DNA from: Methanobacterium sp. Maddingley MBC34
GTDB taxonomy: Archaea; Methanobacteriota; Methanobacteria; Methanobacteriales; Methanobacteriaceae
NCBI GenBank assembly: GCA_000309865.1
Contig: AMGN01000045.1
Location: 1-59,864, forward strand
DNA: 59,864 nt
Direction of reading: 5' to 3'
A model generated the notes under the pieces. That model was given only the letters and a program-made list of their open reading frames with translations. It was not told the DNA's origin and ran no database searches. Shown piece after piece: positions 8,253 through 28,970 of the stretch; position 1 is the stretch's first letter, and each line of letters begins with the position of its first letter. A program made the position numbers and the translations under genes.

Positions 8253-8828
8253 ATGTACATCTGTTTAGAGGGAATTGATGGCTCAGGAAAATCCACACAA
8301 CTGGAACGTCTGGGCAAATGGCTTGAAGACTGTGGTTTTAGCGTAACACTCATCAGAGAACCCACGGACTCCCCAGTGGGTCAGCTTATCCGTAAAATGC
8401 TCCAAGACCCCCGGGCTCAGGATGAAGGATTCCAGAGGACATTGGCGCTTTTATTTGCTGCGGATCGAACTCTTCTCATGGATAATATTCGTAAAGAAGA
8501 GGAAATGAACCAGATTGTACTCAGTGACCGTTCATTCTACTCCAGTCTGGCTTACCAGAACGGTGAAGAATGGATAGCACAGATAAATCAACATGCCCTG
8601 GAACCGGACCTGGTGATACTTCTGGATCTGGAAATTGAAACTGCACTAACCAGATGTGCAGGTACAGATAGTTTTGAAGAGGCGAATTTTCTGGAAAGTG
8701 TTCGTCAAAGATACCTTAAACTGGCCCAACAACATGGTTTTATGGTGGTTAATGCGGGAAACGGTGTGAACAAAGTTCACAGTGATATAAAACGTATAGT
8801 GGCCCCTAAATTGGGTATGTGTATTTAA
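8253..8828 (+). CDS. tmk: Thymidylate kinase
   Basis: A 191-aa dTMP kinase. P-loop EGIDGSGKST (residues 6-15), REPTDSPVG substrate loop (35-43) and the DRSFYSSLAYQ motif (about 91-101) are all canonical. It phosphorylates dTMP to dTDP in the cytoplasm; the window also carries a dUTPase that supplies dUMP. The gene is divergent from the polyprenol-kinase-like gene with a 183-bp spacer. The start ATG follows aaggata about 8 bp upstream. Confidence 0.93.
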   Translation: MYICLEGIDGSGKSTQLERLGKWLEDCGFSVTLIREPTDSPVGQLIRKMLQDPRAQDEGFQRTLALLFAADRTLLMDNIRKEEEMNQIVLSDRSFYSSLAYQNGEEWIAQINQHALEPDLVILLDLEIETALTRCAGTDSFEEANFLESVRQRYLKLAQQHGFMVVNAGNGVNKVHSDIKRIVAPKLGMCI

Positions 8829-8960
8829 TATTGATTTACTAGATAAAAACTCAGGAATAAGTAATTATTTCTCAATCAAAATTTTTTCAATTAAAATTCA
8901 ACATCAAACATAAAAAAATAAAACATAACGAAGCATCCTTAAATTAATTAAGGATGGTAA

Positions 8961-9167
8961 TCAATCTTTTTCAAGTTCTTTTATGCGCTGGTTGAGGGCT
9001 TTGACAATGTGATCTTGGGCATCTTCCAGATTTTTTTTCTTCCCATATAGCAAAGGACCGTCATCGGTGTTTTTAAGTTCCAGATTGAATTTGGTTATAA
9101 CTTCTGCCATTATTCCTTCAGTAATTCCCGGTGGAATTCTCATTTCATACATCATTTCTTCTTCCAT
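8961..9167 (-). CDS. Small conserved protein of unknown function
   Basis: A 68-aa protein beginning MEEEMMYEMRIPPG and ending in a charged helix (HIVKALNQRIKELEKD). It has no Cys and no membrane segment. The middle (LKNTDDGPLLYGKKKNLEDA) suggests a small alpha/beta fold. The start is very well supported by gaggtgat five bases before the ATG. It is probably the last gene of the minus-strand series that includes TyrRS. I do not recognise its function. Confidence 0.75.
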   Translation of the reverse strand: MEEEMMYEMRIPPGITEGIMAEVITKFNLELKNTDDGPLLYGKKKNLEDAQDHIVKALNQRIKELEKD

Positions 9168-9305
9168 GGTATCACCTCAAATATTCTAATAATAAATGTT
9201 AAAATTATCTAATTTTACCAGACACAATTTAATTGAACTTACAATTCTATCTTTAACTTATTATGTGTCTGTTAAGAATATCAAGTTCCTTGATTAAGTA
9301 CAGAT

Positions 9306-10265
9306 CTAATTCTTAAGAAACTCCCTTACAGGTTCCAAAATATTAATCAAACACTCAGAAACCCCATTTTTCAGATCCAGAGGATGTAACTCTCCATTGC
9401 CGTACATCTGCACCAGTTCATCCTGAGTTAATTCCAGATTTCCTCCAAACTTATCCTGCCTCTTTATAAGCAGGGTATCCCTTTCACTGAATATAAAGTG
9501 ATGTGCTATTTCCAGAACCGGATTTCCCTCAATTTTACCCGCAGGACAGTAACTCTTTTTGATCTTTTCGGTGATTGCCGCAGGTTCATCATCAATGGCT
9601 ATGAAGTTCTCTTTACTGGAGGACATTTTATCCGAGCCATCGGTACCGTGCAGGAGGGGTGTGTGAATGCACACCGGGGACTGGAATCCTAATTTTGGTA
9701 GATTGTCCCTGGCCAGCATATGGATTTTCCGTTGCTCCATACCACCCACTGCCATGTCCACCTCTAGAAACAGCATATCCACTACCTGCATCAAGGGGTA
9801 GATGACCTCTGCCACCTGATGATCCTCAGCATCTCTGGTTATCTGGGCCATACTCCTCCTGGCCCGGGTCAGGGTAGTGGAGAGGGCTAACTGGTAAACT
9901 TTCATGGTGTAATCTTCCTGAGTCTGGAAACTACTGCCTAAAATAAATTCTGTGTCCTTAGAGAGTCCTAAAGCTCGGAAACAACGTTTGTTATATTCAG
10001 AAATCTCTTTGATTTCTTCTAAACTCCCTTTACCATTGAGGTAGGCATGAAGGTCTGCCAGGAGAATCTTTATCTTGAAACCTGCCTTCTGCAGGTCAAT
10101 CATCTTCTTCACAGTTATGGCATGTCCCAGATGCACCTTTCCAGATGGTTCATACCCGATGTAGGCAGTTTTTTTGTCTTTTTCCAGTATAACTTTGAGT
10201 TCCTCTGGAGTTACCACTTCCAGGGTGCCTTGCTCTATAGTTTTCATTGTAGAATCTGTGTCCAT
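9306..10265 (-). CDS. tyrS: Tyrosyl-tRNA synthetase
   Basis: A 319-aa class I aminoacyl-tRNA synthetase of the archaeal/eukaryotic TyrRS type. The HIGH-like PSGKVHLGH motif lies near residue 40, Tyr-pocket residues are in LLADLHAYLN, and the VGGMEQRKIHMLAR and KMSSSKE motifs follow. It charges tRNA-Tyr. An open frame extends 32 codons further upstream, but that extension is hydrophobic or basic and unlike the family. ATG 10265 is preceded by ggtga with a 5-base spacer; ATG 10247 (MKTIEQGTLEV) is also possible. Confidence 0.95.
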   Translation of the reverse strand: MDTDSTMKTIEQGTLEVVTPEELKVILEKDKKTAYIGYEPSGKVHLGHAITVKKMIDLQKAGFKIKILLADLHAYLNGKGSLEEIKEISEYNKRCFRALGLSKDTEFILGSSFQTQEDYTMKVYQLALSTTLTRARRSMAQITRDAEDHQVAEVIYPLMQVVDMLFLEVDMAVGGMEQRKIHMLARDNLPKLGFQSPVCIHTPLLHGTDGSDKMSSSKENFIAIDDEPAAITEKIKKSYCPAGKIEGNPVLEIAHHFIFSERDTLLIKRQDKFGGNLELTQDELVQMYGNGELHPLDLKNGVSECLINILEPVREFLKN

Positions 10266-10481
10266 TGTAGTCACCATCATGGGTTGTATCACAGTGATTT
10301 TATTTATAAATTTAATTCTAAATTTGAATTTAATTAATTTGATGGTATTTCTGATATTCATCTGAGATTTAATCTAATCCTGATTATTCTAACTCAGGTT
10401 ATTTTGGATAGATTTTCCTTTGGATAAATTTTCAGATATTTTATCAGATTTTATCAATTAATCATAACTTTACCATATATT

Positions 10482-11547
<1,066 letters not shown>

Positions 11548-11614
11548 GTTATTTAATAATTTTCCAATAAAATTTTTCCAAGTTTAAAAAAGTAATAGAA
11601 TAAAAAAAGGGAAT

Positions 11615-12022
<408 letters not shown>

Positions 12023-12109
12023 ATTTAATACCTCCTTCAACTAAAATTCGTATAAAACTGGTTAAATTGAATTTAACTTAAATAAAGAAAAATTTAAGAT
12101 AATTCCAGA

Positions 12110-14122
<2,013 letters not shown>

Positions 14123-14490
14123 CGTCTAACTATAATATCTTCTATTATAAAAAAATTCTCATGAAAACTAAAAATATTATAAAAGCCCATATGGGCTTTA
14201 AACCTTTTAAAAATCAATTTAATTGATTCATAATTTTCATAAGTTATTTTAAATCTGTTAAATATCTGTTTTTAATAATTGGATAAATTTTGGGGACTAA
14301 AAATTAGTAATAATTTATTAGGGTAATATTAATAATGGGGGGTGGTGGGGGTAGGTTATAATTTTAATTATATTAAGGAGTTGTTTAGATATTATTGTAA
14401 AAGAATAGATGAAGACTTGTTGTATTATAGTTTCATTTTCTTAAATTTAACGAAAACACATAGAATACAGTCAAAATCAGGTGCAAATCA
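14123..14490. other. 368-bp divergent intergenic region with a G-rich patch
   Basis: No gene seen. AT-rich promoter DNA for mcm (left) and the coiled-coil membrane protein (right), interrupted by a conspicuous G-rich stretch at 14337-14356 (runs of six, two and five G). Confidence 0.6.
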
Positions 14491-14925
<435 letters not shown>

Positions 14926-15060
14926 AAAGAAATAAAAAGTCAATATTGGAACTTTATCCTTCTATTTTTTTATCCCTCTATTTTAGATTTTAATTCGTTA
15001 TTCAACTTTTCTTTATTTCTCTTTATTGTTTTGAATTAATAATCGAAGCATTGATACTAG

Positions 15061-15677
15061 TTAATTATGTTTCCCTGCCCTTCTAAAACCTCTGCCCACC
15101 ACGTACATTTCTCCACTTTTTTTACGGGAAGAAGGCGGTTTGGTGGTTTTAACAGTTTGAAACTTTGTTTTAACTTCTGCCAGGAGTTCTGGATATCCTT
15201 CACCTTGGAAAACTTTCATAATTATGTTACCTTTATATTTCAGGATAGTGTCACTAATCTGCAGTACAGTAAGTGCTAGATCTGTGCATCTGAGCTGATC
15301 CAGATCCTTAATGCCGGATAGTTTGGGGGCAGCATCGGATATGATCACCTGGGCCTTACCCTGCAGTGTGCGTTTAATTTCATCAAGAGTCTCTTCATGG
15401 GTGAAATCTCCCTTGATACTCCAGAAATTTTCCTCAGGAAATGATTTCATCCGGTTAAGATCAACCGCAACCACTAAACCATCTTCACCCACAGCTTCCA
15501 GGGCTACCTGGGACCATCCGCCTGGAGCAGCCCCTAGATCAATCACAGAATCTCCTTTTTTTATTATCTTGTATTTACGATTTAATTGCAGTAGTTTGAA
15601 GGAAGCCCTGGAACGATAATCCTGTTTTTTAGCTTTTTTATAGTATTCTTCGTTCTTCCTTTCTTTATTCCATTGAC

Positions 15678-15681
<4 letters not shown>
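15061..15681 (-). CDS. rlmE: rRNA (uridine-2'-O-)-methyltransferase RlmE/FtsJ family
   Basis: A 206-aa FtsJ-type methyltransferase that 2'-O-methylates the A-loop uridine of 23S rRNA in bacteria; archaeal orthologs probably modify 23S rRNA. AdoMet motif I is DLGAAPGGWSQVA (about 48-60). The K-D-K-E catalytic tetrad is consistent with K48-region, ISDAAP, MKVFQGEG and SGEMYVVGRGF motifs. The start overlaps the stop of the upstream phosphodiesterase gene by an ATGA, suggesting translational coupling. Confidence 0.92.
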
Positions 15682-18742
<3,061 letters not shown>

Positions 18743-18744
18743 GA

Positions 18745-18796
18745 TTTTTTTTTATCCCTATTTTTTCATTCTTTTTTCATTCTCCATTCTTTTTTA
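18745..18796 (+). terminator. T-rich terminator after topA
   Basis: Consecutive T-runs of nine, six, six and six bases within 55 bp of the topA stop codon, typical of archaeal U-tract termination. Confidence 0.6.
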
Positions 18797-18867
18797 TCAA
18801 TTTTCCTTAATTCTTTTAAATAATAATAAATATTCACTGTAATTATTTAATTTTAGTTATTAATCCA

Positions 18868-19092
18868 TTAAGATGGATTTTTTTCATTTTCACGGGGTTC
18901 ATCATCAAATATGAAAATATCGTCAATTTTAGCTTTTAAAACCACAGCTATATCATGAGCTAATTTCAAAGAAGGATTATATTTTCCCTTCTCCAGAAAA
19001 ACAATGGTTTCTCGTCTGACCCCTACTTTTTCAGCTAGTTGGGCTTGAGTAAGGTTATGGCGAGCTCTATATTCTTTTATTTTGGTTTTCAT
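18868..19092 (-). CDS. XRE-family small transcriptional regulator
   Basis: A 74-aa Cro/C1-type helix-turn-helix protein. The HTH spans about residues 12-33 (LTQAQLAEKVGVRRETIVFLEKG), followed by the YNPSLKLAHDIAVVLK segment typical of the minimal YozG-like subgroup. The C-terminus is acidic. It lies 49 bp downstream of a DUF2178-like membrane gene on the same strand, a frequent archaeal pairing. The palindromic sites upstream of that membrane gene at 19769-19840 are its most likely operators. SD: aggcgatgtgg before the ATG. Confidence 0.88.
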   Translation of the reverse strand: MKTKIKEYRARHNLTQAQLAEKVGVRRETIVFLEKGKYNPSLKLAHDIAVVLKAKIDDIFIFDDEPRENEKNPS

Positions 19093-19141
19093 TCCACATC
19101 GCCTGGGATTAATCTGAATTAATCTAATGTACCATTACGGC

Positions 19142-19711
19142 TTAATCTATGTCTCCTTTACGGTTTAAAATTGTATTGGCGATTAACATGGTAGAGGTCA
19201 TTACAAAGATGGTAACACCCATTAATTCAATGGGGTTATGTATATTCTGCGCCCAGTACATATTTATTACCAGGAAAGAGATGAACATTAGGGTTATATA
19301 CCATGAATATGTCGTAGCGAATGTTCCTATCTTTCTTAAACGTTCATCCTGGGCTTTTTTATCCATTCCAACGTAGATGAAAAAATTGGTTAAATAAGCA
19401 GTTGCGCCCAACAGAATGATAACAACCAATAAATCACTCATGGTTTTGGTAACCATCATGATTAACCCAGAAAGCATTAAAGCAGCAGATCCAAGCCATA
19501 TACTTATATTTTGCACGTTATAATTTTTACTTTCATTAAGATTAGGATGTTTACCTTTATTTTCTTCTTTTTTGCCTATTTTATTGAAAATTGGAACCAA
19601 AAATAGGAGGAAAAATGCAAAAAACACGTAATAAATCTGATTTTCAAATATATATCCTAAAAATCCTAAAATACCAAGTATTCCCCAGAAATAGTTGAAT
19701 TCTATTTTCAT
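19142..19711 (-). CDS. DUF2178-like integral membrane protein
   Basis: A 189-aa membrane protein with about six helices in three pairs: residues 8-40, 68-110 and 130-180. A cytoplasmic KAQDERLRKIGTFATTYSW segment between pairs two and three resembles the DUF2178 signature. Such proteins occur beside XRE regulators, as here; function is unknown. The start ATG has gaggtga seven bases upstream. It is probably the first gene of a two-gene operon with the XRE regulator. Confidence 0.75.
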   Translation of the reverse strand: MKIEFNYFWGILGILGFLGYIFENQIYYVFFAFFLLFLVPIFNKIGKKEENKGKHPNLNESKNYNVQNISIWLGSAALMLSGLIMMVTKTMSDLLVVIILLGATAYLTNFFIYVGMDKKAQDERLRKIGTFATTYSWYITLMFISFLVINMYWAQNIHNPIELMGVTIFVMTSTMLIANTILNRKGDID

Positions 19712-19768
19712 TCTTTTTCACCTCATTTTTTTTATTTAATATTTCATTCATGGATGTTGTTTATTTGC

Positions 19769-19840
19769 AACATTATGTTATCTATTTAAAACAAAATGTT
19801 AGATTTTTACAACATTATGTTTGATTGATCTAACATTATA
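19769..19840. promoter_or_regulatory. Cluster of palindromic aacattatgtt operator-like sites
   Basis: The 11-mer aacattatgtt, a 5-1-5 palindrome, occurs exactly at 19769-19779 and 19811-19821 (42 bp apart, four helical turns). Degenerate versions occur at 19793-19800 (aaaatgtt) and 19831-19840 (taacattata). The cluster lies upstream of the membrane-protein/XRE gene pair and may be an autoregulatory operator. Confidence 0.6.
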
Positions 19841-20142
19841 CTATTTAAATCTTGGGGTCAGTAATTAAATCAATAAGATTATTTGATCATTGGCTGACAG
19901 GGAAACAATAATCATTAACGCGATTTATACTCTTTAAAATCGTTAAAACTACATGTAATATTATAAAAAATCCAACAACAATAGCCGATATGTATTAATA
20001 TATAAATTGCCCTTTGAAACTGTGGAAGAGTATTTTAATACTTAAACTGTCTGGGATTTATAGTGGTGTAATACAAAAATCGTTTCAAAACTTATACTTT
20101 AAATAGTAAAAACAGCCCAATATAAGATTAATAGACAAACAC

Positions 20143-20173
20143 GTTTACAAATCATTCAGGAGTTTACAAATCA
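20143..20173. repeat. 12-bp direct repeat upstream of aglB
   Basis: gtttacaaatca at 20143-20154 and again at 20162-20173 (period 19), ending 21 bp before the aglB ATG. Confidence 0.8.
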
Positions 20174-20194
20174 GGTCAATGGGGAATAAATAAT

Positions 20195-22597
20195 ATGGAA
20201 TCAAAGAACATATTAAACAAATTAAAACCAATCATAATAATCCTGCTTCTATTTTCTATAGTATTCTTCCTCCGGGCGGAGGCATCTGGCATCCCTGGAG
20301 TGCCAGACCAGATGAAAACTTATTTCCAGGAGGAAAATGGTCTTCCTTACTTCAGTGAGATGGACTCATACTATAACTACCGTTTAACTAATAATTTTAT
20401 AAATCACGGTTATCTTGGAGATACTATTAATAACGGCACTGATTGGGATTTGCATTCCTACTTCCCACCTGGAAAATCCGCAGAATACCCTCCCTTACTC
20501 AGCTGGATCACGGCGTTCTTCTATACAATAGCTAATTTATTCGGTGAATTCCCATTATTGGTGGTCAGTTTCTGGACATCTGCAATTATAGCTTCACTCT
20601 GTGTTATACCTGCCTATTTCTTTATCAGAGACCTTACCAACGATTATGGGGGTATAGCTGCAGGTATACTTGTGGGAACGTCCACATTCTATTTTTCCCA
20701 CACATTTGCTGGTTTCTTTGACACTGACATGTTCGCCATGCTCCTACCACTTCTGGTGATATGGTTCTTCAGTGTAAGTATCACTGCAACTGAAAGCAGA
20801 AAAAAACTGTTATTTGCTGTTTATTCTGGGATTTCAATGCTCGTATTTTCCCTGGCTTGGCAGGGATGGTGGTTAACATTTTATTTAGTGATTTTTGTTG
20901 CTATACTCTACCTGCTTATTTCCAAGTACCTCTTTAAAATGGAGACCTTCAAATCATGGAAAGGATACTCCAGCAAGAAACAATGGTTAATGGAACAGCC
21001 AATAATTCTTCCACTGCTTATATTTGTGGTTTTAAGTTCAGTGCTTATGATCATAGCATGGGGAGGTTCATTTTTCTCAAGTTTAATGGAACCATTAAGT
21101 TCTCTCCAGCTTCAATCAGCTACACAGTCCTCTGCATATCCGAATGTATTCATATCTGTAGGTGAGCTGCAGATCCCAAGTGCAGGCACAGTGGTGGCGG
21201 ATGTGGGTGGAATATTCCCATTTGCTTTTGGAATACTGGGACTTTTGATGATCTTCTGGAATTTGAGGATCAAAAAAGCCAAAGGAAAAGAAGCTAAAAA
21301 GAAAGGAAAAAACAAACCCCCTAAAAAGGATAGAAAACCAAGACGGGGACAAAAATCCAGAAGAAGTGAAGAACCAAAAGTGGTCAAATCCAAACAAGAG
21401 GAATCTCAAGGTAATATACCACCTGAAAGAGGTAATTATCTGTATTATGCTATATTGTTCTCAGTATGGATTTTAATCACAGCTGTCGCATTTACTAAAG
21501 GTGTAAGGTTTGTGGAATTATTTTCACTCCCAATAGCACTTTGTGCAGGAATATTTGTGGGATTCCTTGCTGATTATCTGAAAACCCAGATAGAAAGACC
21601 ATTATATCAGTACATTGCAATGGCTTTAGTACTGGTCCTGGTTTCTTATGGTCCAGTAAGTTCTGCTAATGCAATTTCTAACTCGGTAGTTCCAGGGACT
21701 GATGATGCAATGGTCAATACACTTACCTGGGTAAAGAATAACACACCTTCAAACGCAGTAATGACATCATGGTGGGATTACGGACACCTCTTCGCAGTGA
21801 AGGCTGATAGAGGAGTCACCTTTGACGGAGGTTCTCAGAACAATGCCCGAGCATACTGGGTTGGTAAAGCCTTATCCACCAATAATGAAGCCCTTTCTGC
21901 AGGCATACTCAAGATGCTGGCCTCCAGTGGGGATAATGGTTATTCTGCAGTGGAAAATTTTACCAATAACACTGGTAAAACTGTTGAAATTATGGATAAA
22001 ATCCTGGTTGTTGATAAAACTTCAGCCCAGAACATAATGACCTCTCAATATGGAATGACTACCCAGCAAGCTCAGAATGTCTTGCAATACACGCATCCTA
22101 CTAATGCCACACCAGATATATTTGTTACCAGCCTGGACATGGTTGGTAAAGCTGGCTGGTGGTCATACTTTGGAAACTGGAACTTTGACAGTAAAAATTC
22201 CACTAATTCCATCTATTCACTGGCCCAGGCTAATGCCACCTCTGAAAACAATGTAGTTACTATTATGGGTGAAAATAATGTAACTGTCGTGGTCAATGGC
22301 ACTAGCGTCACTGGCGGTCTGCAGGTGGGTAAGAAGGTTGTCCAACCTCACCGTCTGATGATAGTTTCCAATGGTACAACTGCGGTGGATACGGTTGTAA
22401 ACAACCAGAGCTCATTTTCCATATTGGTGGTTAAACAGGATGACAACCTGATTACAGTGGCAATGAGCAAGGAACTGGAAGACTCCATGTTTACCAGATT
22501 GTTCTTCATGCAGGGAGCCGGATTAACCCACTTCAAACTGGCTCACAAGGAACCTGCTGAAGGAATATCTGAAGTCATGGTGTGGAATGTGAGTTAA
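20195..22597 (+). CDS. aglB: Oligosaccharyltransferase AglB (STT3)
   Basis: An 800-aa archaeal STT3/AglB that transfers a dolichol-linked glycan to Asn in N-X-S/T sequons of secreted proteins. About 11-13 N-terminal membrane helices precede a soluble C-terminal domain. Catalytic motifs are visible: EMDSYYNY (first external loop), FFDTDMF (second acidic motif) and WWDYGH at residues 526-531. Further downstream, DKILVVDKTSAQNIM is in the region of the archaeal DK motif. Unusual is a very Lys/Arg-rich loop of about 45 residues (about 360-408) between two membrane helices. The C-terminal domain has many N-x-T/S sites. Confidence 0.95.
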   Translation: MESKNILNKLKPIIIILLLFSIVFFLRAEASGIPGVPDQMKTYFQEENGLPYFSEMDSYYNYRLTNNFINHGYLGDTINNGTDWDLHSYFPPGKSAEYPPLLSWITAFFYTIANLFGEFPLLVVSFWTSAIIASLCVIPAYFFIRDLTNDYGGIAAGILVGTSTFYFSHTFAGFFDTDMFAMLLPLLVIWFFSVSITATESRKKLLFAVYSGISMLVFSLAWQGWWLTFYLVIFVAILYLLISKYLFKMETFKSWKGYSSKKQWLMEQPIILPLLIFVVLSSVLMIIAWGGSFFSSLMEPLSSLQLQSATQSSAYPNVFISVGELQIPSAGTVVADVGGIFPFAFGILGLLMIFWNLRIKKAKGKEAKKKGKNKPPKKDRKPRRGQKSRRSEEPKVVKSKQEESQGNIPPERGNYLYYAILFSVWILITAVAFTKGVRFVELFSLPIALCAGIFVGFLADYLKTQIERPLYQYIAMALVLVLVSYGPVSSANAISNSVVPGTDDAMVNTLTWVKNNTPSNAVMTSWWDYGHLFAVKADRGVTFDGGSQNNARAYWVGKALSTNNEALSAGILKMLASSGDNGYSAVENFTNNTGKTVEIMDKILVVDKTSAQNIMTSQYGMTTQQAQNVLQYTHPTNATPDIFVTSLDMVGKAGWWSYFGNWNFDSKNSTNSIYSLAQANATSENNVVTIMGENNVTVVVNGTSVTGGLQVGKKVVQPHRLMIVSNGTTAVDTVVNNQSSFSILVVKQDDNLITVAMSKELEDSMFTRLFFMQGAGLTHFKLAHKEPAEGISEVMVWNVS

Positions 22598-22739
22598 ATA
22601 ATCCATTCCCCCCACTTTCTTTATTTTAATTAAAACTTTTTTAAGTGGAAAATCAATACTAGAATTAGTGCAAGTTTTTAAGAGGATTGTACTACAAACA
22701 GTAGAGATAAGAATTTTTTAAAATATTAACAGTTTATAC

Positions 22740-23855
<1,116 letters not shown>

Positions 23856-23944
23856 TGATATTAAAGATTATCATGGAATAATTCAGAATATAATTATAAA
23901 CAAAATATATTCATAATTTAATCACAATTTATGAGGTGAAAAAA

Positions 23945-24721
<777 letters not shown>

Positions 24722-24787
24722 ACATAATTAAATATTTACTAAATGAATATTTAATACAAATATTTAACTAATAAAAACGGTTTTAAA

Positions 24788-25414
24788 ATGATTTTACTCC
24801 TTACAGGAACCCCTGGAACCGGTAAAACTACCATTTCCAATTTGCTGGCGGAAAAAATTGGTTGCCAGCTGGTGGACATTAACCATCTGGTTGAGGAAAA
24901 ACACCTTTATACAGGTTTAGACCCTGAAAAAGACTACAAAATTGTGGATATGGATGCTTTAGAGGGAGAACTTTTCAAGATCGTTGATGAGGAAAATGTT
25001 GGTGATCAAAAAACGGACTCCAGTATAGATATTAGTATAAATTCTAGTATAGATTCAGGTAAAGATTCCTGTATAAATTTTAGTAAAACTTCCTGCATAA
25101 TAATTGAAGGTCATCTCTCTCATTATTTCCCCCAGGCCGATCTGGTGGTGGTCTTTCGAACCGAACCCCACACTCTTGAAGAAAGACTCAAGAAAAGGGA
25201 ATGGAAAGCAGCTAAAATACGCGAAAACCTGGAAGCGGAGGCATTGGATATTTGCACATGGGAAGCCTATCAGATACATGGAACCAAAGTACATGAAGTT
25301 GAAACCACCAATATAACTCCTGAAGAAGCAATTAATATAATTTCAGAGATTATCAATGGAAAAAAATCATTTCCCGTGGGCAATATTGATTTTTCAGGAT
25401 ATTTGGGGGCGTAA
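24788..25414 (+). CDS. AK6/Fap7-type adenylate kinase family protein with repeat insertion
   Basis: A 208-aa P-loop kinase of the archaeal adenylate kinase (AK6/hCINAP/Fap7) family. Walker A GTPGTGKTT is at residues 7-15, VDINHLVEE follows, and the lid/Walker B region contains IIEGHLSHYF and RTEPHTLEERLKKREW. Relatives act in NMP phosphorylation or in small-subunit ribosome maturation. Residues 78-105 are a low-complexity insert of seven 4-residue units (S-x-I-D/N like) encoded by a 12-nt repeat, making the protein about 25-30 residues longer than usual. Thi4 precedes it by 66 bp. Confidence 0.85.
   Translation: MILLLTGTPGTGKTTISNLLAEKIGCQLVDINHLVEEKHLYTGLDPEKDYKIVDMDALEGELFKIVDEENVGDQKTDSSIDISINSSIDSGKDSCINFSKTSCIIIEGHLSHYFPQADLVVVFRTEPHTLEERLKKREWKAAKIRENLEAEALDICTWEAYQIHGTKVHEVETTNITPEEAINIISEIINGKKSFPVGNIDFSGYLGA
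25019..25102 (+). repeat. In-frame 12-nt minisatellite, seven units
   Basis: Seven degenerate 12-nt units inside the AK6-type gene, of the type tcc agt ata gat. The reading frame is preserved throughout and the units code for SSID, ISIN, SSID, SGKD, SCIN, FSKT and SCII. Confidence 0.85.
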
Positions 25415-25461
25415 TGCTCATTGGAGTCGTAAAAATCAGGACAACTTATTGTAGGGAAAGC

Positions 25462-25505
<44 letters not shown>

Positions 25506-25535
25506 CAGTCTCAGGTTTTTGGGAATCAACCCCTA

Positions 25536-25547
25536 AAATTTATATTA
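25536..25547 (+). promoter_or_regulatory. Possible TATA element of the translation operon
   Basis: aaatttatatta lies about 65 bp upstream of the first operon gene (rnp4), in a spacer that otherwise has no ORF. The position fits a promoter with a short leader; assigned by appearance only. Confidence 0.35.
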
Positions 25548-25552
25548 TGATG

Positions 25553-25590
<38 letters not shown>

Positions 25591-25592
25591 CA

Positions 25593-26656
<1,064 letters not shown>

Positions 26657-26701
26657 TTGGATAAACAATATTATTGGATGATTTAGGATGGGAGGTATTA
26701 G

Positions 26702-27036
26702 ATGAGCGATATTGAGGAAATACGGCGTAGGAGAATGCAAGAACTGCAACAACAGGCAGCTCAACAGCAAGCTCCAGATGCCCAATCCCAGGAACAAATG
26801 CACAGGGAGATGGAGGCTCAAAAGAGACAGGCCATGATGCAGATACTCACCCCTGAAGCACGCAGTCGCCTGGCTAACCTCCGCCTCACCAAACCCGAGT
26901 TCGTGGATCAAATCGAACTGCAGCTCATCCAACTGGCCCAAATGGGTCGAGTATCGTCAAAAATCACTGATGAGCAGCTTAAGGAATTACTCCGTAAGCT
27001 GGCCGGTCAAAAAAGAGAAATTAACATCACCTGGAA

Positions 27037-27040
<4 letters not shown>
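26702..27040 (+). CDS. PDCD5-family DNA-binding protein
   Basis: A 112-aa homolog of human PDCD5. A helical, Gln-rich N-terminus (ELQQQAAQQQ) is followed by the three-helix core with ILTPEARSRLANLRL and the C-terminal KREINITWK. Eukaryotic PDCD5 binds the chaperonin CCT, and archaeal members are annotated as DNA-binding; the biochemical role here is not established. SD ggaggt is present. The next gene starts within its stop (ATGA overlap), indicating coupling. Confidence 0.9.
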
Positions 27041-27781
<741 letters not shown>

Positions 27782-27807
27782 ATATCTTAATATGAGGAGT
27801 GACAGAG

Positions 27808-28965
<1,158 letters not shown>

Positions 28966-28970
28966 ACAAT

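Larger units (their letters stand above)
19712..20194. other. 483-bp divergent intergenic region with operator-like repeats
   Basis: No gene is seen. The left part carries four acattatgtt-like palindromic sites (19769-19840). The right part is the aglB upstream region, including a 12-bp direct repeat at 20143-20173. Confidence 0.6.
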
